Shown piece by piece: positions 1 through 5,770 of a DNA stretch of 12,243 bases. The first letter of the stretch is position 1, and each line of letters opens with the position of its first letter. The stretch spans positions 1 through 12,243 of the forward strand of contig CALJBF010000105.1 in the NCBI GenBank assembly GCA_938027385.1, written 5' to 3'. The translations under genes were made by a program, and so were the position numbers. The notes below the pieces were generated by a model. It did not search any database and was not told the DNA's origin. It worked only from the letters and a program-made list of their open reading frames with translations. The DNA is from an uncultured Porphyromonadaceae bacterium (GTDB lineage: Bacteria > Bacteroidota > Bacteroidia > Bacteroidales > Muribaculaceae).

Positions 1-708
1 GAGCACAAGGTCACCGTGAATCTCATCGGATATGACCACCATGTTGTATTTGCGCGCTATGTGGCCCACACAGGCCAATGTCTCGCGGTCCCACTGCAGA
101 CCTATTGGGTTGTGGGGGTTGCAGAGTATCATCATGCGCGGACGCTCGAGCGAAACGATGCGTTCAAGTTCGTCGAGGTCCATTGAATATGTCATCGTGG
201 CGCGGTCGAATTTCAGGGGCGCGGCCACCAGGCGGCGTCCGTTACCCTCGATAAGACGGCGGAACGGATGGTACACCGGGGGCTGGATCAGCACGCCGTC
301 ACCCTTTTGGGTAAAGAAGTTGAGCGCAAAACCGATACCTTTTACCACGCCGGGCACGAAAGTCATCTCCTCGCGGCTCACCTGCCAGTTGTGGCGGCGG
401 TCAAGCCACGAAATAATTGATTTCCAGTAACCTGATGAGGGAAGCGAGTAGCCGTAGATCGGATGTGAGATGCGCCGTTGCAGCGCCTCGGTGATCTCGG
501 GGCATACACGGAAGTCCATGTCGGCGATCCATAGGGCTGTCAGGTCATCTTTTCCGAAGAGGGTCTTCAGATCCTCGAGTTTCGTGCAACCGGTGCCGTG
601 ACGGTCGATCACGCTGTCGAAATCATAGAGGTTCCGGGCCTCGCGGGTGGCACACCCGCAGGTCTCCGTCATTTCGGCCACTGCCGGGAAATCAGCTGCT
701 TGCTTCAT
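1..708 (-). CDS. patB: MalY/PatB family PLP-dependent C-S lyase (cystathionine beta-lyase type), 3' end beyond window
   Basis: This is a fold-type I PLP enzyme that cleaves the C-S bond of cystathionine or cysteine conjugates, giving homocysteine or thiol, pyruvate and ammonia in the cytoplasm. I read 236 codons from the ATG at 708. Family landmarks are YDFDSVIDRHGT (28-39), which is where MalY/PatB proteins normally begin; WIADMDF (60-66); PIYGY (83-87); CNPHNPIG (196-203); and SDEIHGD (227-233), whose Asp contacts the PLP nitrogen. The Schiff-base lysine would lie past the window edge. The roughly 27-residue N-terminal extension is odd for the family; an in-frame ATG at 672 is an alternative start. 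A sigma-ABfr-type promoter at 884-914 would give a long leader containing the REPIN-like repeat. The family is clear; the exact substrate (cystathionine versus other thioethers) and the patB/malY name are inference. Confidence 0.9.
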   Translation of the reverse strand, partial: MKQAADFPAVAEMTETCGCATREARNLYDFDSVIDRHGTGCTKLEDLKTLFGKDDLTALWIADMDFRVCPEITEALQRRISHPIYGYSLPSSGYWKSIISWLDRRHNWQVSREEMTFVPGVVKGIGFALNFFTQKGDGVLIQPPVYHPFRRLIEGNGRRLVAAPLKFDRATMTYSMDLDELERIVSLERPRMMILCNPHNPIGLQWDRETLACVGHIARKYNMVVISDEIHGDLVL

Positions 709-780
709 GATAGATCAGGTTAGAGATGTCTGGAAAACAGTTCCGGTAACGGCGTCACAAAACTCGGTTTCTGTCTGAAA

Positions 781-855
781 TGTAGGGACATCGCTTTGCG
801 ATGTGCGGTTGATTACCAACAAGATAACCTAACATGCCAAAGGCATCTCCCTACA
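781..855. repeat. REPIN-like compound inverted repeat (two GTAG-headed hairpins facing each other)
   Basis: The outer arms TGTAGGGA (781-788) and TCCCTACA (848-855) are perfect 8-bp inverted repeats. Just inside the left arm is a hairpin ACATCGC-TTT-GCGATGT (788-804, 7-bp stem). Just inside the right arm is ATGCC-AAA-GGCAT (834-846, 5-bp stem). Read outward-in on its own strand, each half is TGTAGGGA, then a G/C-containing stem, then a TTT loop. GTAG followed by a short hairpin is the architecture of REP sequences mobilised by RAYT (TnpA-REP, Y1 transposase) proteins, and two inverted REPs make a REPIN. The element is non-coding and lies between the patB promoter and its start codon. No second copy was seen in this window. 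Confidence 0.6.
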
Positions 856-883
856 GCTTGAGGAGTTCAGCAACACCCTTTGG

Positions 884-914
884 CAAATTTAGCTCTTTTT
901 CCCGAAATACCCAA
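884..914 (-). promoter_or_regulatory. Putative Bacteroidetes-type promoter for patB
   Basis: On the minus strand, TAAATTTG (891-884) matches the TAnnTTTG -7 box exactly. A TTG at 914-912 lies 20 nt upstream in the -33 position. Transcription would start near 877, giving a leader of about 170 nt that contains the 781-855 repeat. The assignment is by consensus only. Confidence 0.55.
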
Positions 915-950
915 CATAAAACGCCGCCCCCTCCCCTAAATCATGGTCTA

Positions 951-1225
951 TTAGAAAATATCGGAATGAGTGCCCGTTGTCAGGAGCAGTAAAGTGAGTT
1001 CACAGTCATTCTGTTCCCAAATAAGTAGCCAGTCCGGTTCTATGTGGCATTCCCAGGCTCCCACATATTTCCCCACAAGCTTATGCGGTCTGTATTTTTC
1101 GGGTAATGATCCCGTCTCAGTCAGTATGCTATTGCCTGACGTAATTTTTCTAAGTCCAGACCACGTTTATAGCATCTTTTAAGAGCTTTTTTAAACTGGT
1201 TTGAATATGACAGTTTATAGTTCAT
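951..1225 (-). pseudogene. yafQ: Frameshifted YafQ-type mRNA interferase toxin
   Basis: The start ATG (1225-1223) overlaps the antitoxin stop as ATGA, the usual coupled arrangement. The reading frame then meets a TGA at 1123-1121 after 34 codons. A second frame beginning at ATA (1127-1125) continues without interruption to TAA at 953-951 and restores the family C-terminus. Joined, the two parts make 91 residues, the normal YafQ length. The joined protein has the family's catalytic set: H48, H61, the PDW motif (D65, W66), H87 and F91. All of these lie downstream of the break, so the 34-aa product cannot be an active RNase. Restoring one A (GCATAC to GCAATAC, about 1127-1129) repairs the frame. 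Intact YafQ is a ribosome-dependent mRNA endonuclease. A sequencing error is the alternative; no obvious slippery heptamer for programmed frameshifting is seen. Confidence 0.85.
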
Positions 1226-1431
1226 ATTCCAAGAATACGGTTAAACATGTCGTCCACACTGTCACAATGAGTTATGCGGCCTGCACGCATATCGTCCATA
1301 GCCTGATCCAATCCTGATTTATGTTTCTTTTTTTCCGGTTTTGCAATTGAAACTCCGTCAATGGCGTTCAATATTTTTTTGAGATGCGGTAAAATCGCCT
1401 TGTCTTCAATGTTTATGGTGAGTTGTGTCAT
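1222..1431 (-). CDS. Antitoxin-like protein of the YafQ-type module
   Basis: A 69-residue protein, first gene of a two-gene module with the broken yafQ-type toxin, which its stop codon overlaps by 4 nt (ATGA). I do not recognise a named antitoxin family. The N-terminus (TQLTINIED, 2-10) looks like a short strand or pairing segment, followed by a helix (11-23). A lysine-rich stretch EKKKHKSG (33-40) comes next, then an acidic/hydrophobic C-terminal helix (41-69) of the sort antitoxins use to wrap their toxin. Size, position and overlap make it the antitoxin by inference. A -7 box lies just upstream at 1458-1465. Codon use and base composition are AT-richer than purN next door, as for many transferred TA modules. 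Since the partner toxin is broken, the gene may persist as a solitary antitoxin. Confidence 0.7.
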   Translation of the reverse strand: MTQLTINIEDKAILPHLKKILNAIDGVSIAKPEKKKHKSGLDQAMDDMRAGRITHCDSVDDMFNRILGI

Positions 1432-1457
1432 AGCGTTATGTTTTTCTGATGATTATA

Positions 1458-1465
1458 CAAAGATA
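1458..1465 (-). promoter_or_regulatory. Putative -7 box of the antitoxin-toxin operon
   Basis: Minus-strand TATCTTTG matches TAnnTTTG exactly and ends 26 nt before the antitoxin ATG at 1431, leaving a leader of about 20 nt. No clear -33 TTG lies 19-21 nt further upstream, so this may be a weak or regulated promoter. Confidence 0.4.
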
Positions 1466-1499
1466 TAACAAAAATCTCTGTCATACATACTTATGCCAT

Positions 1500-1554
1500 G
1501 AAAATAAATTTCAACCGGTTACTTAATAGAAAGCAGGGTTGTTTTTAACCGGTT
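1500..1554 (-). terminator. Possible purN terminator
   Basis: TAACCGGTT (1554-1546 on the minus strand) pairs perfectly with its inverted copy at 1521-1513. The nine-base arms are separated by a 24-nt loop and followed on the minus strand by a T-rich run (GAAATTTATTTTC, 1512-1500). It starts 11 nt after the purN stop. The large loop makes it a weak candidate; each arm also contains the self-palindrome AACCGGTT, which could instead be a protein site. Confidence 0.35.
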
Positions 1555-1565
1555 TCCCGGCGACA

Positions 1566-2171
1566 TTATTCCGAGGGGTGGAGCCAGCGGGCGATGACGG
1601 CGGGGAAATGGGCGCGTTCGAGGGCATGGACTTTGGTTTCGACGTCGGCCGGGGTATCGGTGGGGGCAACCGGGGTGCTGGCCTGGAAGATGATGTTACC
1701 CCCGTCACAATGGTCGCTTACGAGGTGTACGGTTATGCCCGTTTCGGTCTCGCCTGCGGCGACGACCGCCTCATGCACATGACGGCCATACATCCCCTTG
1801 CCCCCGAATCTGGGCAACAGCGATGGGTGGATGTTGATCATGCGGCCGCTGAACCGGGCCGTCATGAACGGGGGCACCATGAGCAGGAATCCGGCCAGCA
1901 CGATGGCGTCAACCGCCCGACTCTCAAGCAGGGCGGTCATCGAGGCCTCGTCGTTGAACATCTCGCGGGTGACGATGCTTACAGGCACACCCAGGGCACG
2001 GGCTTTGTCTATCACAGCAGCACCCGGGCGGTTGCACACCACAAGCACCACTTCGGTACCATGCGACGGGGCACCGGCGCCGGTATTGAAGTACCTGATT
2101 ATGTTCTCGGCGTTTGACCCGTTGCCCGAGGCGAACACCGCTATCCGTTTCATGCTGGCATCAGATTTCAT
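1566..2171 (-). CDS. purN: Phosphoribosylglycinamide formyltransferase (GAR transformylase)
   Basis: PurN transfers a formyl group from 10-formyl-tetrahydrofolate to GAR, the third step of de novo purine synthesis in the cytoplasm. The 201 residues are close to the usual ~200-210. Visible motifs are the phosphate-binding FASGNGSNAENII (13-25), INIHPSLLPRFGG (112-124) and VSDHCDGGNII (151-161). The catalytic Asn-His-Asp triad maps to N113, H115 and D156. The start could be the ATG at 2171 or, more like other family members, the ATG at 2153 (residue 7, MKRIAVF). The gene is divergent from the LytTR gene, with no other purine gene adjacent in this window. No consensus -7 box was found in the short region upstream. 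Confidence 0.95.
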   Translation of the reverse strand: MKSDASMKRIAVFASGNGSNAENIIRYFNTGAGAPSHGTEVVLVVCNRPGAAVIDKARALGVPVSIVTREMFNDEASMTALLESRAVDAIVLAGFLLMVPPFMTARFSGRMINIHPSLLPRFGGKGMYGRHVHEAVVAAGETETGITVHLVSDHCDGGNIIFQASTPVAPTDTPADVETKVHALERAHFPAVIARWLHPSE

Positions 2172-2243
2172 GCCCCGAAGTTAGCCATACTTCCCCGAAT
2201 ATGCAACAGGATTCAGTGTCGCGACGGGCGCGCATGTTTTTTT

Positions 2244-2275
2244 CTTGCACTTGTGGCGCCAATATGCTAAATTTG
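2244..2275 (+). promoter_or_regulatory. Putative promoter of the LytTR-membrane protein operon
   Basis: CTTG (2244-2247), a 20-nt spacer and TAAATTTG (2268-2275, exact TAnnTTTG) form a well-spaced Bacteroidetes promoter. Transcription would begin near 2282. This rules out the upstream in-frame ATG at 2245 as a start and decides for the ATG at 2311. Confidence 0.6.
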
Positions 2276-2310
2276 TATGTGAAACCACAGACTATAGATA
2301 TGACAACGTG

Positions 2311-2673
2311 ATGGAATGGCTGACAATATCGACATCCACAGAACTCGTGCGCGTGGCGACCGAGGAGATTCTCTATGTCGTGGCCGACGGAAATTACTCA
2401 GACCTGGTGATGACTGACGGAACTGTGCATAAGATGACCTTCCAGATTCACTATTTCGAGGAGTATTTCGGACGGCTTGAAAACAATCCGTTCAGCCGTG
2501 TCAACCGTAGTCTGATAGTGAACCGGCAGTATGTCAGGGTGATAAACCTCACCGAGCGGCTGCTTAAGTTCGGGGGGCCGAATGTGTCGGCCACTCACCG
2601 CCCTCTGCGCGTGGGACGCGACTCGCTCAAGAAACTCAAAGATGAAATGACCGACTATGATAACCGACACTGA
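2311..2673 (+). CDS. Stand-alone LytTR-type DNA-binding regulator
   Basis: A 120-residue protein consisting almost entirely of a LytTR (AlgR/AgrA/LytR) DNA-binding domain with no receiver. Visible family features are ILYVVADGNYSDLVMTDG (20-37) at the start of the beta-fold, the hallmark FSRVNRSLIVN (61-71) and the closing RVGRDSLKKLK (100-110). The His usual in the FxRxHRS signature is Asn here. The frame stays open upstream to 2245, but the promoter at 2244-2275 places the start at 2311. The last 17 nt overlap the next gene (ATG at 2657), so the two are almost certainly translationally coupled. With no receiver domain or kinase nearby, the signal probably comes from the membrane partner (inference). 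Target sites are unknown; autoregulation is likely but no LytTR repeat could be identified. Confidence 0.88.
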   Translation: MEWLTISTSTELVRVATEEILYVVADGNYSDLVMTDGTVHKMTFQIHYFEEYFGRLENNPFSRVNRSLIVNRQYVRVINLTERLLKFGGPNVSATHRPLRVGRDSLKKLKDEMTDYDNRH

Positions 2674-3649
2674 CCCCATAGACCTTACCAACGACCGCGC
2701 GCTCAAGAATGACGACCGCAAGACAGATGTGCCGGTCATTTCGATAGAACGCACGACCGACGAGGCGGCTCCGTCGCGGCAGACTGTCATTGTCGATGAC
2801 CGTCGTACGCATCTCCGGCGCCGCGGGTGGCTCTTGGCCGCCGCCGCTCTGGCGGTAATTGCTGTTGTTGCGGCAGTGTGGTACGTCATGGCATCGTCCA
2901 GTGTGCTTGACATGCCGGTGTCGGTTTCTGATAATGAGAATATCATGCGGCTTGCCGAGCCGGTGTCACCGGTGGCCAAGGCACCCGCCATGGTCTCGGA
3001 CTCGGTTTTCGGGGTGGCGTTCGATATGTACCGGCTCGACGGTCTGGCGGCATCGCTTGAAAACCGTATGCCCGACCCTGAGGATTCCACACTTATGTTC
3101 TTCTGCCGCTCGGCCGACTACCGAAATCCCGGCTACAGCTCTGTGGCGCCCGTGATAATGGGGTCGATGGTGGCGGGGGGACGCACCGTCAATCTTGATC
3201 CTCGCGAGACACGGAACCGCCCCGGATATATGGCTATCTCGCCTGCGGGGCGTCCGGTGATCGGCGTCTCGCTTTCTGACAAGGTTATGGAACATGTCGT
3301 CGAAACGGGTGGCTCGTTCTTCCGTCAGGGGGTGCTGCTCAGCGCCGGCAGATTGCCGCGCGAGTTCAACCTGCACGGCAAGGTCGAACGAGCCGCCATA
3401 GGGCGCCTGGCTGACGGCTCGCTGCACTACATCCTTACGCGCCACCGCGAAACGATGTATGACTTTGCCGACGCCCTGCGCGAATACGGGTTTGTCGACG
3501 CCCTCTACATCACCGGCGGCAACGCCTACGACTATCACCGCGACGCCGAGGGGCGCCCTGTGGTTTCCGACGCCCTACGGGCCAAATACGAGAAATACAC
3601 CATCGACACCCTTGCGGCTCCGCTCCTTGTATTCCGCACCCCTGACTGA
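2657..3649 (+). CDS. Single-pass membrane protein with phosphodiester-glycosidase (NAGPA/DUF2233)-like outer domain
   Basis: A 330-residue protein with a charged cytoplasmic N-terminus of about 55 residues, a basic patch (RRTHLRRR, 49-56), one transmembrane helix (about 57-78) and an extracytoplasmic domain of about 250 residues. The end resembles the NAGPA/DUF2233 core: ERAAIGRLADGSLHYIL (244-260), then a helix, then GFVDALYITGGNAYDYH (278-294). In the enzymes this last part reads roughly DALNLDGGGSS, so the conserved Asp of LDGG is Thr here, suggesting lost or altered catalysis. The domain call is from motif shape and is moderate. It overlaps the LytTR gene by 17 nt and is followed by a separate promoter, closing the operon. 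By analogy with LytTR regulatory systems such as HdrRM and BrsRM, in which a membrane protein antagonises its LytTR partner, it may be the sensor or inhibitor (inference). Confidence 0.6.
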   Translation: MITDTDPIDLTNDRALKNDDRKTDVPVISIERTTDEAAPSRQTVIVDDRRTHLRRRGWLLAAAALAVIAVVAAVWYVMASSSVLDMPVSVSDNENIMRLAEPVSPVAKAPAMVSDSVFGVAFDMYRLDGLAASLENRMPDPEDSTLMFFCRSADYRNPGYSSVAPVIMGSMVAGGRTVNLDPRETRNRPGYMAISPAGRPVIGVSLSDKVMEHVVETGGSFFRQGVLLSAGRLPREFNLHGKVERAAIGRLADGSLHYILTRHRETMYDFADALREYGFVDALYITGGNAYDYHRDAEGRPVVSDALRAKYEKYTIDTLAAPLLVFRTPD

Positions 3650-3709
3650 CCGTACTCTTTGCGGATTCGTACATCATTCGGGGTGGTTCATACATGCGTC
3701 GGCGTGATT

Positions 3710-3742
3710 TTTGGAGACGGCTGTTTACATTGTCTACATTTG
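3710..3742 (+). promoter_or_regulatory. Putative promoter of creD
   Basis: TTTG (3710-3713), a 21-nt spacer and TACATTTG (3735-3742, exact TAnnTTTG). The predicted transcription start, near 3749, lies about 29 nt upstream of the creD ATG at 3778. Confidence 0.6.
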
Positions 3743-3777
3743 TGATATAAAAATCATAAACACTCATCACTACAGTT

Positions 3778-5163
3778 ATGGAAGACAACCAGAACAGCGT
3801 CCCTGCCTCCTCCGGGACTACACCACAACCCGGTATGAATCATGAGATGAATCCGCAACCAGGTTTCAACTCAGCTCTACCACCGTATCTCACCCCGCGT
3901 CCTCCGCGTTTCAGCCGTCCGGGTGAGAAACTGCTCATGATCGGCGTAATGAGCATAGTGCTTATGATAGGAGCGCTCTGTGTGCTCGGGCTGACCGACT
4001 CGCGGAAATCGACTGCCGAAAACGCATTCCGGGAAATCAGCGGCTCCGGAAATTATGACCGTCATTCACGCGAAGAAGTGTGGAGCGAGAGCCTCGGCGA
4101 CACGGATGAAACGAGTCCGGCCGAAGGGTGGGGCGGTCCGGTGTCAGTCACCGGCCCGTTTGTCTGCGCCAACGACACCACAGGCCGCTGTGTGCTGCCG
4201 GCGCTGTTTGACTGCGACATAAAGGTAAAGACACATACCCTGCACCGTGGTCCGTATGAATATGAGCTTTTCGAGAGTCCGGTGGAGATGTCGGGAACCT
4301 TTGACGGCGCCGCCCTCCGCGCCTTGGGGCGCGATGCCGAGGTACGGGTCAACCTTGACATACATGCAGTGACGCAGCTCGGCAAGCTTACCGTTGATGA
4401 CCGTGACATCGACTGGCAGTTTGACACCCGTGGCCTCTATGCCGTCCTCGATACAGCCATGTTGGCCGACTCTGTGAAGTTCGCCACCACTTTCGCCCTG
4501 CGCGGGTCGCAGTCGGTCAGCGTGGCCCGCATGGGCGCCGGAAGCCACATTACCATCGGCGGCGATGCCTCGAACCCTTCATTCGGCACAATGTGGATGC
4601 CGGTTGACCGCAAACTCACCGATTCTACCTTCAGTGCCATGTGGCAGGGGCCGATAGCTCTTGACGCCACGCAGATTTCAGAACTCGACAATCTTGACCG
4701 TGCCACGGTAAGTTTCCTTGTGGGCGTAGACAACTACCAGAAGGTGGAACGGATGCTTAAGTATGCCATCCTCATCATTGTGCTCACGTTCCTGGGAATC
4801 TGGGTAATCGAGGTGGTGTGCCGTAACCCGATACCGCTGCTGAACTATTTCCTTATCGGCGCGGCGCTGGTGGTATGCTACGCACTGTTGCTGTCGATTT
4901 CGGAATACACCGGTTTCGGTGTGGCCTACCTGATTTCCACCGCCATGACTGTAACACTGATCACGGCCTACATGTGGCTGATGCTTTCGTCGCGCCGCGT
5001 GGCCTGGGTTACGGCAATGTTCCTGGCACTGCTCTATGGCGTATGCTACATAATGCTCTGCGCCGAGACCTACGCCCTGCTCATGGGCACCGTCCTCCTC
5101 TTTGTGGCCGTGGCCGGAGCCATGTACGGCACCCTACGCCTGCGCCATGCCAACGCCGACTGA
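3778..5163 (+). CDS. creD: CreD family inner-membrane protein
   Basis: 461 residues, close to the usual CreD length (about 450). An unusual Pro/Gln/Asn-rich cytoplasmic tail (1-48) precedes the first transmembrane helix (about 52-71). A large periplasmic beta-rich region (about 75-325) contains the family-typical TGPFVCANDT area and LGKLTVDDRDIDWQFD (201-216). Then come VGVDNYQKVERMLKYAIL (315-332) and five closely packed helices (about 328-346, 353-374, 380-402, 408-428, 431-451). The segments VDNYQKVERMLKYAI and LLLSISEYTGFGVAYLIS (370-387) are characteristic of the family. In enterobacteria and stenotrophomonads CreD belongs to the CreBC regulon and affects envelope integrity and colicin/beta-lactam responses; its molecular role is unknown. 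No CreB/CreC or winged-helix regulator accompanies it here. It has its own promoter and terminator. Confidence 0.93.
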   Translation: MEDNQNSVPASSGTTPQPGMNHEMNPQPGFNSALPPYLTPRPPRFSRPGEKLLMIGVMSIVLMIGALCVLGLTDSRKSTAENAFREISGSGNYDRHSREEVWSESLGDTDETSPAEGWGGPVSVTGPFVCANDTTGRCVLPALFDCDIKVKTHTLHRGPYEYELFESPVEMSGTFDGAALRALGRDAEVRVNLDIHAVTQLGKLTVDDRDIDWQFDTRGLYAVLDTAMLADSVKFATTFALRGSQSVSVARMGAGSHITIGGDASNPSFGTMWMPVDRKLTDSTFSAMWQGPIALDATQISELDNLDRATVSFLVGVDNYQKVERMLKYAILIIVLTFLGIWVIEVVCRNPIPLLNYFLIGAALVVCYALLLSISEYTGFGVAYLISTAMTVTLITAYMWLMLSSRRVAWVTAMFLALLYGVCYIMLCAETYALLMGTVLLFVAVAGAMYGTLRLRHANAD

Positions 5164-5165
5164 CC

Positions 5166-5228
5166 ATGATACGCCGCAAAAAGATACCGGAGCAGACCTC
5201 ACCATCTGCCGTTGACCGGCAAGTTTAG
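5166..5228 (+). CDS. Possible 20-residue peptide after creD
   Basis: An ATG two bases after the creD stop opens a 20-codon frame (MIRRKKIPEQ at its start, TAG at 5226-5228) that ends just before the terminator. It would be on the creD transcript and could be translated by reinitiation. The peptide is basic at the N-terminus with no recognisable motif. It may be chance. Confidence 0.15.
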   Translation: MIRRKKIPEQTSPSAVDRQV

Positions 5229-5242
5229 CCGCATTTCAAAGC

Positions 5243-5290
5243 ACACTGTGATAAAAATCTCCGTTCTGGATTTTTATCACAGTGTTTTTT
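5243..5290 (+). terminator. Strong hairpin terminator between creD and the converging lipoprotein gene
   Basis: Perfect 17-bp inverted arms, ACACTGTGATAAAAATC (5243-5259) and its reverse complement (5269-5285), with a 9-nt loop, followed by a T run (5285-5290). The T-tract is on the plus strand, fitting creD. The minus-strand gene ends at 5343, so the same hairpin could also stop its transcript, although only a short A-run precedes it. Confidence 0.85.
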
Positions 5291-5342
5291 GTTATACATT
5301 TATCTATTGTAACTGAAATCCAACGTGATGGAATCTGCATAG

Positions 5343-5741
5343 TTACAGGGTGATGTCGCAACCGTAGATTTCGCCGTAGTCGGTTTCGATGTCGAGGGTA
5401 TAGGTGCCCGGGAGCAGGGTGGGAAATTCGGCCGATGGACTGGTGGCAGTCAGTGTACCGTGCCATTCCACACGGGTGCTGTTTGAGATAGTGTAGTCAA
5501 GGTATTCCATGCCGTCGGGAAAGTCAACCTCGATGTAGCCGTTGCTTACCCGGCAGTCAAGGCCGGCATACAGGGTGCCGGGAGCATTGGGACGCCAGGA
5601 TCCCCTTTTGGGTTTGAGCACCACAGGCTTTTTGGGGATGGAGAGGCGCGTGGCGTCGTCGCATCCGGCAAACGCCATTGCTGTCAGCGCACAGGCAAGT
5701 GCGATAATGATATGGCGGAAGATCTTCATCGGTCGTTTCAT
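5343..5741 (-). CDS. Small DUF3244-like secreted lipoprotein
   Basis: 132 residues from the ATG at 5741. The N-terminus is a lipoprotein signal: basic start, hydrophobic core IIIALACALTAMAF and lipobox FAGC with the acylated Cys at 27. DD follows the Cys. The mature part is a short beta-sandwich-like domain: GYIEVDFPDGMEYLDYTI in mid-protein and, at the C-terminus, LLPGTYTLDIETDYGEIYG. This strand-turn pattern with a GxYTLxIxT repeat resembles DUF3244 proteins of Bacteroidetes, which often flank TPR regulators. The frame extends upstream to a GTG at 5774 that overlaps the TPR stop as GTGA; the ATG at 5741 (or 5729) is preferred because it puts the signal peptide at the true N-terminus. Cotranscribed with the TPR gene upstream. 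Molecular function unknown; probably inner- or outer-membrane anchored. Confidence 0.7.
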   Translation of the reverse strand: MKRPMKIFRHIIIALACALTAMAFAGCDDATRLSIPKKPVVLKPKRGSWRPNAPGTLYAGLDCRVSNGYIEVDFPDGMEYLDYTISNSTRVEWHGTLTATSPSAEFPTLLPGTYTLDIETDYGEIYGCDITL

Positions 5742-5770
5742 AATGTGATATGAGGTTGTCCTGTCGGTTC

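Noticed and set aside
970..1182. 70-codon plus-strand frame in the region right of the patB promoter
   Set aside because: It is antisense to the broken yafQ gene, whose two minus-strand frames encode a recognisable toxin.
1539..2117. 192-codon plus-strand frame over purN
   Set aside because: Gly/His/Arg-rich translation without domain logic; it mirrors the well-supported purN on the other strand.
2245..2310. 22-codon N-terminal extension of the LytTR protein
   Set aside because: The -7 promoter box lies inside it (2268-2275), so it would not be on the transcript, and the LytTR fold starts after 2311.
2398..3538. Long minus-strand frames (230 and 190 codons) under the LytTR and membrane protein genes
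   Set aside because: Low-complexity Arg/Ser/Thr-rich or His/Arg-rich shadows of GC-rich coding DNA; the plus-strand proteins have coherent domains and overlap spacing.
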